6,675 nt of DNA, taken from positions 1-6,675 of the forward strand of contig JAFVPA010000055.1 in assembly GCA_017505505.1 (NCBI GenBank). The letters run 5' to 3'. The position numbers and the translations under genes were made by a program. This DNA comes from Oscillospiraceae bacterium. Lineage in GTDB: Bacteria; Bacillota_A; Clostridia; Oscillospirales; Oscillospiraceae. The notes below the pieces were generated by a model. That model had not been told where the DNA came from, did no database searches, and saw only the letters and a program-made list of their open reading frames with translations. Numbering within the stretch: position 1 is the first letter of the stretch; every line of letters begins with the position of its first letter. Positions 1 through 6,030 of this stretch are shown here, in pieces.

Positions 1-1165
1 GGAACCGGTCAGTGATATACCGGTGAGACAGGGTTGCCGCGGCAATGATGGCGTTGTCCGCAATGTTCACGCCGTGGAACACCTCGTACCGTTCCTTCAG
101 GCCCCGGAGGATAGCGATGGTATCCTCCACAGTCGGCTCATCCACCAACACGCTCTGGAACCGCCGCTCCAGAGCCGCGTCCTTCTCGATATACTGGCGG
201 TACTCGTCCAGGGTAGTAGCACCGATGCAGTGCAGCTCGCCCCGGGCCAGCATGGGTTTCAGCAGATTACCCGCATCCATGCTGCCCTCGGTTTTACCGG
301 CCCCAACGATGGTATGCAATTCATCGATGAACAGAATAATGCGCCCCTCGGATTCTCTGACTTCGTTCAGCACTGCCTTCAGACGTTCCTCAAATTCGCC
401 CCGGTATTTGGCACCGGCGATCAGATCACCCATATCCAAAGAGAAGATGGTCTTGTCCTGCAAAGCTTTCGGAACATCCTTCTTTACGATCCGTTGAGCC
501 AGGCCCTCGGCAATGGCGGTCTTGCCCACGCCGGGCTCACCGATGAGGACGGGATTGTTCTTCGTCTTTCGGGACAGGATCCGGATCACATTGCGGATCT
601 CCTCATCCCTGCCGATGACCGGGTCCATCTTCTGTTCCCGGGCCCGCTTCACCAGGTCTGTGCCGTATTTTTCCAGTGCTTCGTAAGTGCCCTCAGGGGA
701 ATCAGAGGTGACCCGCTGGTTTCCCCGGACACTTTGCAGGGCCTTCAGGGCATTTTCCTTGGTGATGCGGTAGGTGTCAAACAGTTCCTTGACTCCGCCC
801 CGGGCTGTGTCCAGCAGACCCAGCAGAAGATGCTCCACGGAAACGAACTCGTCCTTCATGATCCGGGCCTGCTCTTCGGCAGAGGTAAATGCCGCATCCA
901 TGTCAGCGGAAATGTAGAACCGGTCCGCCTCCCGGCTGCCCCGGACAGCAGGAAGCTTACGCAGCTCGGAAGCCGCAGCAGCCTCCAGACTCTCCACGGT
1001 AATGTCCATCTTTCGCAGGAGCTGGGGTATCAGTCCTCCTTCCTGCCGCAGCAGGGCTAACAGCAGATGGATCTGCTCCAATTGCTGGTGGCTGCTTGCC
1101 ACAGCCAGATCTCTCGCGCTCTGGACAGCTTCCAGAGATTTCTGGGTATAGTTGTTCAAATTCAT
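1..1165 (-). CDS. clpB: ClpB AAA+ disaggregase, N-terminal part (runs off left edge)
   Basis: ATP-driven cytoplasmic chaperone that threads aggregated proteins through a hexameric ring, normally with DnaK/DnaJ/GrpE. I translated 388 codons from the ATG at 1165-1163 with no stop before the edge. Residues 1-145 match the Clp N-domain (a repeated helical unit, with [11 protein letters not shown] at 31-41 and VEHLLLGLL at 110-118). NBD1 follows: Walker A GEPGVGKT (209-216), pore-loop motif [10 protein letters not shown] (253-262), Walker B IILFIDE (276-282), sensor-1 GATT (315-318) and the arginine-finger segment ALERRFQ (331-337). The sequence breaks off at RYITDRF, before the middle domain and NBD2, so roughly 55% of the usual 860 or so residues is missing. 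The N-domain and the order [10 protein letters not shown] - Walker A favour ClpB over ClpC/ClpA, though the diagnostic middle domain is outside the window. The start is fixed by an AAGGAAGG ribosome site (plus coordinates 1174-1181) 8 bases upstream. It is divergent from the peptide-transport operon. Confidence 0.95.
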   Translation of the reverse strand, partial: MNLNNYTQKSLEAVQSARDLAVASSHQQLEQIHLLLALLRQEGGLIPQLLRKMDITVESLEAAAASELRKLPAVRGSREADRFYISADMDAAFTSAEEQARIMKDEFVSVEHLLLGLLDTARGGVKELFDTYRITKENALKALQSVRGNQRVTSDSPEGTYEALEKYGTDLVKRAREQKMDPVIGRDEEIRNVIRILSRKTKNNPVLIGEPGVGKTAIAEGLAQRIVKKDVPKALQDKTIFSLDMGDLIAGAKYRGEFEERLKAVLNEVRESEGRIILFIDELHTIVGAGKTEGSMDAGNLLKPMLARGELHCIGATTLDEYRQYIEKDAALERRFQSVLVDEPTVEDTIAILRGLKERYEVFHGVNIADNAIIAAATLSHRYITDRF

Positions 1166-1188
1166 ACAGCTATCCTTCCTTTCGTATT

Positions 1189-1215
1189 TTAGCACTCTCT
1201 TCTCTTGAGTGCTAA
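1189..1215 (-). promoter_or_regulatory. CIRCE operator (HrcA binding site) of clpB
   Basis: Perfect match to the consensus inverted repeat: TTAGCACTC, 9-base spacer, GAGTGCTAA. It lies between the predicted clpB transcription start and its ribosome site, the usual place for HrcA repression. HrcA represses class I heat-shock genes at normal temperature and is released on heat stress, when GroEL is titrated away. hrcA itself is not in the window. Confidence 0.97.
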
Positions 1216-1229
1216 ATCTGTTTGATTTC

Positions 1230-1257
1230 ACTATACCCTATTTTGCAGAAAAGTCAA
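1230..1257 (-). promoter_or_regulatory. Sigma-A-type promoter of clpB
   Basis: Read on the minus strand: -35 TTGACT (1257-1252), 16-base spacer, -10 TATAGT (1235-1230), each one base off consensus. Transcription would start near 1223, placing the CIRCE repeat about 8 bases into the transcript. The ideal geometry relative to CIRCE and the clpB ribosome site supports the call. Confidence 0.8.
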
Positions 1258-1451
1258 GAGGCCCATTCCCTTTGCAACAGAATGTTTACAATCGGTTCAC
1301 GCCTTGTCAATCTACACAAAACCCAACTTCCATTTTCTATTCGCTTAAAACTTTCTTAATATTTTCACCCTTATTTTTTAACACCCCCCGGGTATAATAT
1401 AAATAAATAAATCTTCTCATTCTTTTTCATTTTCTTACCTCTCTTTTTCTC

Positions 1452-1503
1452 TGAAAGAATCCCGGTTTGGTCTGGTCAACCATGCCGGGGTTCTTTCATT
1501 TTT
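1452..1503 (+). terminator. Terminator-like hairpin, plus strand, with no gene in front of it
   Basis: Left arm 1452-1465 pairs with right arm 1485-1498 over 14 bp, with one G.U pair (T1460/G1490); the core is AATCCCGG against CCGGGGTT. The 19-base loop can pair further (TGGT 1468-1471 with ACCA 1479-1482). A five-T run (1499-1503) follows on the plus strand only, and the opposite side has no T run, so it should act on plus-strand transcription. Both flanking genes are transcribed away from here, so what it terminates is unclear. A short RNA starting near 1405 is one possibility. Confidence 0.6.
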
Positions 1504-1612
1504 GGCTAAAATTTGGTCATATTTCACTATTTTTTCCGGGCACACATGTGTCCGTGTACAAAAGCCACAAAATAATTGTGAATAACCTTTGAATTTTGAG
1601 CAAAATGCGTCG

Positions 1613-1641
1613 TTGAAAATTGACCTTATCTATAATATAAT
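1613..1641 (+). promoter_or_regulatory. Predicted sigma-A promoter of the opp operon
   Basis: -35 TTGAAA (1613-1618), 17-base spacer, -10 TATAAT (1636-1641). A second TATAAT at 1631-1636 overlaps the first by one base but is poorly spaced. Transcription would begin near 1648, giving a leader of about 135 bases that contains both inverted repeats at 1698-1740. It is the only well-formed plus-strand promoter ahead of oppB. Confidence 0.7.
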
Positions 1642-1697
1642 TTAAACTATATTCGTATGTGACGGGATATTGCCGAAAAATGGAAACAAAATGAAGT

Positions 1698-1721
1698 AAA
1701 AAGTGGTATCTACCACTTTTT
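1698..1721 (+). promoter_or_regulatory. Perfect inverted repeat in the opp leader, possible attenuator
   Basis: Eleven-base arms, AAAAAGTGGTA and TACCACTTTTT, separated by TC. As RNA this makes a GUGG/CCAC hairpin ending in a U run, so it resembles a weak, possibly bidirectional intrinsic terminator. It lies about 50 bases into the predicted leader and 61 bases before the oppB start. Its position between promoter and gene suggests conditional termination or protein binding rather than an operon end. No antiterminator partner or known riboswitch was recognised. Confidence 0.5.
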
Positions 1722-1724
1722 CGT

Positions 1725-1740
1725 TATTTCGTACGAAATA
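1725..1740. promoter_or_regulatory. 16-bp perfect palindrome, candidate operator
   Basis: TATTTCGT followed directly by its reverse complement ACGAAATA, three bases after the preceding hairpin and 42 bases before the oppB start. Its length and uninterrupted symmetry suit a dimeric repressor site downstream of the promoter. I do not recognise the regulator, and the site does not match CIRCE or a CodY box. Confidence 0.45.
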
Positions 1741-1782
1741 CGCTTCTGCTTCTTTCGGCGCAACACAGAAAGGAAAGATCCT

Positions 1783-2712
1783 ATGAATTCCAAAACCTTA
1801 ATGTACATCCTCAAGCGCATTGCGCTGGCGGTGCTGACGGTTTGGGTGGTCATCACGGTCACCTTCTTCGTCACCCGTGCCGTTCCCGGCGGCCCCTTCA
1901 TGGGTGAGAAGGCTGTCTCCGAAGCAGCCCAGGCTGCTCTGGAAGCCAAATACGGACTGGACAAGCCCGTTATGGAGCAGTACTTCACTTATCTGAAGGA
2001 CATCGTCACCAAGCTGGACTTCGGTCCCTCTCTGAAGCTGAGAGGCCGCATGGTTATTGACGTCATCGCAGATGGCATGAAGACCTCCGTCAAGCTGGGT
2101 GTGGTCGCCGCCTTCCTGGCCCTGGGCGTAGGCATCGTCCTTGGCTCCGTCGCCGCTCTTCGCCGCAACTCCATCCTGGATAAGGTCATCATGGTCATCG
2201 TTACCGCGTTCGTTTCCATGCCTTCCTTTATTATGGGTACTCTGCTGCTGCTATGCTTTGCGGTGATTTTCCCCATCTTCCCGGCCAACGGCTCCACTGC
2301 TGAAGGTCTGGTCCTGCCCATCATCACCCTGTCCCTGTACCCCATGGCTTACATCACCCGTCTGACCCGCTCCTCCATGCTGGACGTTCTGGGTCAGGAT
2401 TACATCCGCACCGCAAGAGCCAAGGGTGTCGCTCCCATGAAGGTGGTCTTCGGCCACGCACTGAAAAACTCCCTGATCCCCGTCATCACATACTTTGGCC
2501 CCATGCTGGCCTACATCGTCACCGGCTCTCTGGTGGTCGAGCAGATCTTCGCAGTGCCCGGCATTGGCCGTGCTTTCGTCAGCTCCATTACCAACCGTGA
2601 CTATCCCCTGATCATGGGCACCACCATCGTGCTGGCCTGCCTGATCGTCATCATGAATCTGGTCAGTGACATCCTCTACAAGGTCGTTGACCCCAGAATC
2701 ACCCTCGAGTAA
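1783..2712 (+). CDS. oppB: Oligopeptide/dipeptide ABC importer permease, OppB/DppB type
   Basis: Inner-membrane subunit that pairs with the OppC-like protein encoded next to form the peptide channel. At 309 aa it has the usual family length (OppB is about 306). Six hydrophobic segments fit roughly residues 11-30, 103-124, 135-160, 172-192, 235-255 and 277-298. After the first comes the family segment TRAVPGGPF (31-39), then an external region with KYGLDKPVMEQY (56-67). The cytoplasmic EAA-like loop, which docks on the ATPases, is about residues 205-234 (QDYIRTARAKG, then HALKNSLIP). It ends in the typical VVDPRI segment. The start has an AAAGGA ribosome site (1769-1774) 8 bases upstream. It is the first gene of the opp operon, 11 bases ahead of the next gene. 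OppB and DppB cannot be separated on this protein alone; opp names are used here because the binding protein resembles OppA. Confidence 0.95.
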   Translation: MNSKTLMYILKRIALAVLTVWVVITVTFFVTRAVPGGPFMGEKAVSEAAQAALEAKYGLDKPVMEQYFTYLKDIVTKLDFGPSLKLRGRMVIDVIADGMKTSVKLGVVAAFLALGVGIVLGSVAALRRNSILDKVIMVIVTAFVSMPSFIMGTLLLLCFAVIFPIFPANGSTAEGLVLPIITLSLYPMAYITRLTRSSMLDVLGQDYIRTARAKGVAPMKVVFGHALKNSLIPVITYFGPMLAYIVTGSLVVEQIFAVPGIGRAFVSSITNRDYPLIMGTTIVLACLIVIMNLVSDILYKVVDPRITLE

Positions 2713-2723
2713 GGAGATACACA

Positions 2724-3782
2724 ATGGAAAAGAAAAAATTCTCCATGCATGTGGATGTGTCTGATTTCCTCCCGGCTACCGATGAGGAAAAGGCATATAT
2801 GGTACGGATGCGCCCCTCTTCCACCTTCTTCAAGGATGGTATGAAGCGCCTGATGAAGAACAAGATCGCTGCGATCTCCATGTTCCTCATTATCATCATC
2901 GCCCTGGGTTCCATCATCATTCCCTTCTTCTGGCCCTACCGCTATGACAAGATGCTGGGCAATACCCCCGGCCGTCCCATGGATCCCTCCTTCAACAACC
3001 TGGCTCCCTTCGAGTACGGTGAGACCGAGCAGGAACGCATCGCCGCCGGCGAGAAGGTGTTCCCCCATATCTTCGGCACCGATGCCCAGGGCCGTGACTA
3101 CTTCATCCGTATCGTTTACGGCACCCGCATCTCCCTGGCTGTCGGCTTCTTCGCATCCATCATCGTTCTGATTATTGGTCTGACCATTGGCTCCATTGCC
3201 GGTTACATCGGCGGCAAGGTGGATATCTTCATCATGCGCATCGTCGATATCATCTACTCCCTGCCCGATACCCTGATGGTCATTCTGCTGGGCTCCGTCA
3301 TGAAGGAAGCCCTGGGCCCCGTTCTTGAGGGCACCATTCTGGAAAAACTGGGTACCAACATGGTCTCCCTGTTTGTGATCTTCGCACTGCTGTACTGGTG
3401 CTCCATGGCCCGTCTGGTCCGTGGTCAGATCCTTTCCCTGCGTGAGCAGGAATATGTCCTGGCTGCCCAGGCTACCGGCGCAAAGTCCGGCTGGATCATC
3501 CGTAAGCACCTTCTGCCCAACTGCATCAGTGTCATCATTATCTCCACCTGTCTGCAGATCCCCAGCGCCATCTTCACCGAGAGCTATCTGTCCTTCCTGG
3601 GCCTGGGCGTCAATGCCCCCATGCCCTCACTGGGTTCCCTGGCCTCCGATGCGCTGAACGGCTATGCCACCTATCCCTACCGTCTGATCATCCCCGCCAT
3701 CGTCATTTCTCTGATCGTGCTGTCCCTGAACCTGTTCGGTGACGGCCTGCGGGATGCATTTGACCCCAAGCTGAAGAAATAA
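2724..3782 (+). CDS. oppC: Oligopeptide/dipeptide ABC importer permease, OppC/DppC type
   Basis: Second channel subunit, partner of OppB. 352 aa, about 50 longer than typical OppC/DppC. Residues 1-47 are a cytoplasmic tail with RPSSTFFKDGMKRLMKNK (30-47), where the OppC N-terminal domain normally sits, followed by a membrane segment at 48-70. The conserved GTDAQGRD lies at 118-125, and the EAA loop EYVLAAQATGAKSGWIIRKH (243-262) is followed by LLPN. SFLGLGV (290-296) and GDGLRDAFDPK (339-349) are family signatures. The extra length comes mainly from the segment between the first membrane helix and GTDAQGRD (about 72-117) and from a loop at 190-212 inside the membrane domain. The ribosome site AAGGAG (2711-2716) overlaps the oppB stop codon, which suggests coupled translation. 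The next gene starts 13 bases after the stop. Confidence 0.95.
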   Translation: MEKKKFSMHVDVSDFLPATDEEKAYMVRMRPSSTFFKDGMKRLMKNKIAAISMFLIIIIALGSIIIPFFWPYRYDKMLGNTPGRPMDPSFNNLAPFEYGETEQERIAAGEKVFPHIFGTDAQGRDYFIRIVYGTRISLAVGFFASIIVLIIGLTIGSIAGYIGGKVDIFIMRIVDIIYSLPDTLMVILLGSVMKEALGPVLEGTILEKLGTNMVSLFVIFALLYWCSMARLVRGQILSLREQEYVLAAQATGAKSGWIIRKHLLPNCISVIIISTCLQIPSAIFTESYLSFLGLGVNAPMPSLGSLASDALNGYATYPYRLIIPAIVISLIVLSLNLFGDGLRDAFDPKLKK

Positions 3783-3795
3783 GGAGGAAGTTCAT

Positions 3796-4791
3796 ATGGC
3801 AATGTTAGAAGTCAAAGACCTGCGCACTTCCTTCTTTACCCCCGCAGGCGAAGTGAAGGCCGTCAACGGCGTGTCCTTCAACCTGGACCACGGTAAGGTC
3901 CTGGGCATCGTGGGCGAGTCCGGTTCCGGTAAGTCCGTCACCGTCTATTCCATCATGCAGATCCTGGAAAAGACCGGCAAGATCGTCGGCGGTTCCATCA
4001 AGTTCGATGGCCAGGAGCTTGTTGGCATTGGTGAAAAGGGTATGAAGAATATCCGCGGCAACAAGATCTCCATTATCTTCCAGGACCCCATGACCTCCCT
4101 GAACCCCACCTACACCATCGGCCACCAGCTGATGGAGGCTATCATGCTCCACACCCCCCGCAATAAGCAGCAGGCCCATGAGCGTGCCGTTGAAATGCTG
4201 CGCCTGGTCAACGTGAACGAACCCGAGAAGCGTATGAACCAGTATCCTTTCGAGTTCTCCGGCGGTATGCGCCAGAGAGTTATGATCGCTATGGCTCTGG
4301 CCTGCGAACCTGATATCCTGATCGCCGACGAGCCCACCACCGCACTGGACGTGACCATTCAGGCACAGATCCTGGAGCTGATGCAGTCTCTGCAGAAGGA
4401 ACTGGGCATGGCCATCATCATGATCACCCACGACCTGGGCGTTGTTGCCCAGATGTGTGACGAAGTCATTGTCATGTATGCCGGCTCCATCTGTGAGCAG
4501 GGCAGTGCCGATGAGATCTTCTACAACCCCAAGCATGAGTACACCAAGGGCCTGATGCGTTCCATCCCCACTGTGGACAGCGATGGCAGCCGCCTGCAGC
4601 CCATTTCCGGCACCCCCATCGACCTGCTGAATATGCCCAAGGGCTGCCCCTTCGCCCCCCGCTGCGATGCTGCTATGAAGATCTGTATGCGTGAGCGCTG
4701 TGAGCGGATGCAGATCAACGATATGCATCAGGCCGCCTGCTGGATGAACGTGAAAGAAGCCTTTGAAAAGGGCGAACTGGAGGAGGCTTAA
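3796..4791 (+). CDS. oppD: Oligopeptide/dipeptide ABC importer ATPase, OppD/DppD type
   Basis: Cytoplasmic ATPase that forms a heterodimer with OppF and drives peptide uptake. 331 aa, normal length. Walker A GESGSGKS (40-47), Q-loop Gln96 in [13 protein letters not shown] signature FSGGMRQR (154-161), Walker B ILIADEP (174-180), D-loop ALD (183-185) and H-loop His212 are all present, so the subunit should be catalytically competent. The C-terminal oligopeptide-transporter extension (from about residue 240) contains CPFAPRC and cysteines 284, 290, 297 and 315 in a CX5CX6CX17C pattern, plus an extra Cys302. Such cysteines bind a [4Fe-4S] cluster in characterised OppD/DppD proteins. The start follows an AAGGAGG site (3781-3787) that overlaps the oppC stop. 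An ATG two codons downstream (3802) is a less likely start. It ends 2 bases before oppF. Confidence 0.96.
   Translation: MAMLEVKDLRTSFFTPAGEVKAVNGVSFNLDHGKVLGIVGESGSGKSVTVYSIMQILEKTGKIVGGSIKFDGQELVGIGEKGMKNIRGNKISIIFQDPMTSLNPTYTIGHQLMEAIMLHTPRNKQQAHERAVEMLRLVNVNEPEKRMNQYPFEFSGGMRQRVMIAMALACEPDILIADEPTTALDVTIQAQILELMQSLQKELGMAIIMITHDLGVVAQMCDEVIVMYAGSICEQGSADEIFYNPKHEYTKGLMRSIPTVDSDGSRLQPISGTPIDLLNMPKGCPFAPRCDAAMKICMRERCERMQINDMHQAACWMNVKEAFEKGELEEA
4779..4786 (+). promoter_or_regulatory. oppF ribosome binding site inside the end of oppD
   Basis: GGAGGAGG encodes part of the terminal Glu-Glu of OppD and lies 7 bases before the oppF ATG. Ribosomes finishing oppD cover the site, so oppD and oppF are probably translationally coupled. 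That would suit two ATPases needed in equal amounts. Confidence 0.75.
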
Positions 4792-4793
4792 CC

Positions 4794-5774
4794 ATGAGTG
4801 AGATCAAGAATCTGGTTGAGGTCAAGCACCTCAAGGAATATTTCCCCATTAACACCGGCCTGTTCAAGACCAAGCCTCTGAAGGCAGTTGACGACGTATC
4901 CTTCGCCATCCGCAAGGGTGAGACCCTGGGTCTGGTCGGTGAATCCGGCTGCGGTAAGACCACTGTCGGCCGTACCCTGCTGCACCTGTACAAGCCCACT
5001 GCCGGCGAGATCTGGTTTGACGGCAAGCAGATCGTTTCCAAGGCTGACATTCTGGAGTACCGGAAGAAGTCTGCCATGGTCTTCCAGGATCCCTATTCTT
5101 CCCTGAATCCCCGTATGACCGTTTCCGACATCATCGCCGAGCCTCTGGATGTTCACAAGCTGTATACCAGCCAGAAGGAACGTCAGGAGAAGGTTCTGGA
5201 ACTGATGGCCCGTGTGGGTCTGAACTCCGAGCACGCCAACCGCTACGCCCACGAGTTCTCCGGCGGCCAGCGCCAGCGTATCGGCATCGCCCGCTCCCTG
5301 GCTATGGGCCCTGAGTTCGTGGTCTGTGACGAGCCTGTTTCCGCACTGGACGTTTCCATCCAGGCTCAGGTCATCAACATGTTCGACGAGCTCCAGGAGG
5401 AAATGGGTCTGACTTACCTGTTCATCGCCCACGACCTGCTGGTTGTCCGCCATATTTCCGACCGTATTGCCGTTATGTATCTGGGCAAGATGGTGGAAAT
5501 GGCCGATGCTGACGAGATTTATAACCATCCCCTGCATCCTTACACCAAGTGCCTGATGTCCGCTGTTCCCCTGCCCGACCCCATCAAGGCCCGGCAGAAC
5601 AAGCGCATCGTGCTCTCCGGTGATATCCCCTCTCCTCTGAACGCACCCTCCGGCTGCCCCTTCCGCACCCGTTGCCCCTACGCAACCGATGCCTGCGCCG
5701 AGAGCATGCCCGAATTCAAGGAGGTCTCCTCCGGTCACTTCGTGGCCTGCCACAACCTGGAGAAGTTCGGCTAA
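4794..5774 (+). CDS. oppF: Oligopeptide/dipeptide ABC importer ATPase, OppF/DppF type
   Basis: Second ATPase of the importer, partner of OppD. 326 aa, usual length. N-terminal [13 protein letters not shown] and [11 protein letters not shown] are typical of OppF. Walker A GESGCGKT (49-56), Q-loop Gln98 in [12 protein letters not shown], signature FSGGQRQR (155-162), Walker B FVVCDEP (175-181), D-loop SALD (183-186) and H-loop His213 are intact. The C-terminal extension has CPFRTRC and cysteines 288, 294, 301 and 319, spaced CX5CX6CX17C exactly as in the OppD neighbour. The start at 4794 is fixed by the GGAGGAGG site and the 2-base gap to oppD. The next gene on this strand begins 256 bases after the stop, beyond a structured repeat element. 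No terminator with a T run is visible directly after oppF. Confidence 0.96.
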   Translation: MSEIKNLVEVKHLKEYFPINTGLFKTKPLKAVDDVSFAIRKGETLGLVGESGCGKTTVGRTLLHLYKPTAGEIWFDGKQIVSKADILEYRKKSAMVFQDPYSSLNPRMTVSDIIAEPLDVHKLYTSQKERQEKVLELMARVGLNSEHANRYAHEFSGGQRQRIGIARSLAMGPEFVVCDEPVSALDVSIQAQVINMFDELQEEMGLTYLFIAHDLLVVRHISDRIAVMYLGKMVEMADADEIYNHPLHPYTKCLMSAVPLPDPIKARQNKRIVLSGDIPSPLNAPSGCPFRTRCPYATDACAESMPEFKEVSSGHFVACHNLEKFG

Positions 5775-5788
5775 TTCGGGAAACCAAA

Positions 5789-5925
5789 TGTAGGGCGGGG
5801 TCATGACCCCGCCGACCGGGTAACAATTTCTGCATTGTCTGTATTTCAAATACGGTGCATTTTCGCATCTCTCAACGTTTCTTCTTTTCGAAAATGCGTC
5901 GGCGTGGGCATGCCCACGCCCTACA
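5789..5925. repeat. REPIN/BIME-like element: two REP-type hairpins in inverted orientation
   Basis: The element begins TGTAGGGCG and ends with its exact reverse complement, CGCCCTACA. Just inside each end is a perfect 20-bp palindrome (5794-5813, arm GGCGGGGTCA; 5901-5920, arm GGCGTGGGCA), each directly preceded on its own strand by GTAG. The two 29-base end units differ at five positions, and four of these form two compensatory base-pair swaps inside the hairpins. Between them lie a 13-base odd palindrome (GTATTT C AAATAC, 5841-5853) and 9-base inverted arms GCATTTTCG/CGAAAATGC (5857-5865, 5889-5897). A GTAG tetranucleotide beside a hairpin is the hallmark of REP sequences moved by RAYT transposases. 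Whether other copies exist in this genome cannot be seen here. There is no T run after the hairpins, so they are not ordinary terminators. Confidence 0.7.
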
Positions 5926-6013
5926 ATGCATATTCTGTTGCCTTCATCATTCGTTTCATCATCCACCCCCTGATTGCCGTTCGGGATTGGATTATGAATA
6001 TAAACTATTTTCG

Positions 6014-6020
6014 AAAGGAA
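6014..6020 (+). promoter_or_regulatory. Ribosome binding site of the binding-protein gene
   Basis: AAAGGAA lies 10 bases before the ATG at 6031. Another ATG at 6021 directly abuts the site and is in a different frame, one that leads to a non-lipoprotein reading ending at 6122. Spacing and the clear signal peptide decide for 6031. Confidence 0.75.
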
Positions 6021-6030
6021 ATGAAAAAGT

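Larger units (their letters stand above)
1166..1782. other. Divergent intergenic region between clpB and oppB
   Basis: No convincing protein gene lies in these 617 bases. From left to right they hold: the clpB ribosome site, CIRCE and clpB promoter (1174-1257); an AT- and pyrimidine-rich stretch with an isolated TATAAT at 1393-1398; a plus-strand terminator-like hairpin (1452-1503); AT-rich DNA with weak short inverted repeats (1542-1551, 1566-1580, 1593-1606); the oppB promoter (1613-1641); and two perfect inverted repeats in the oppB leader (1698-1721, 1725-1740). The 62-codon open frame at 1209-1397 starts inside CIRCE, covers the clpB promoter, lacks a ribosome site and is judged non-coding. 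Confidence 0.8.
5775..6030. other. Intergenic region between oppF and the binding-protein gene
   Basis: Just over half of this 256-base gap is the REPIN-like element at 5789-5925. The remaining 105 bases (5926-6030) are AT-rich, lack an obvious hairpin, and end in the ribosome site of the lipoprotein gene. A possible but poor promoter (TTGCCG at 5974-5979, 19-base spacer, TATAAA at 5999-6004) is visible. The lipoprotein gene may therefore be read through from oppF, transcribed separately, or both. Confidence 0.6.

Noticed and set aside
23..1060. Long open frame on the plus strand (345 codons)
   Set aside because: It is antisense to clpB, whose minus-strand translation shows complete ClpB N-domain and NBD1 motifs. 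The plus frame has no recognisable domain and no ribosome site.
1209..1397. 62-codon plus-strand frame in the divergent intergenic region
   Set aside because: It begins inside the CIRCE element, covers the clpB promoter, has no ribosome site, and has a composition typical of AT-rich non-coding DNA.
1542..1580. Short inverted repeats ACACATGTGT (1542-1551) and CACAA-N5-TTGTG (1566-1580)
   Set aside because: Arms of only five bases in AT-rich DNA are expected by chance, and their position well upstream of the promoter gives no further support.
1592..1606. CodY-box-like sequence AATTTTGAGCAAAAT just upstream of the opp -35
   Set aside because: The symmetrical arms ATTTTG/CAAAAT resemble a CodY site, a plausible regulator of peptide uptake. 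However, the centre is one base too long and the core differs from consensus, so it is not called.
5789..5925. CRISPR repeats or a rho-independent terminator as the explanation for the hairpins after oppF
   Set aside because: There are only two units, in inverted and not direct orientation, with no regular spacers and no T run behind either hairpin.
5974..6004. Possible promoter for the lipoprotein gene (TTGCCG, 19-base spacer, TATAAA)
   Set aside because: Both hexamers are imperfect and the spacer is long. Too weak to list as a promoter, though separate transcription of this gene remains possible.
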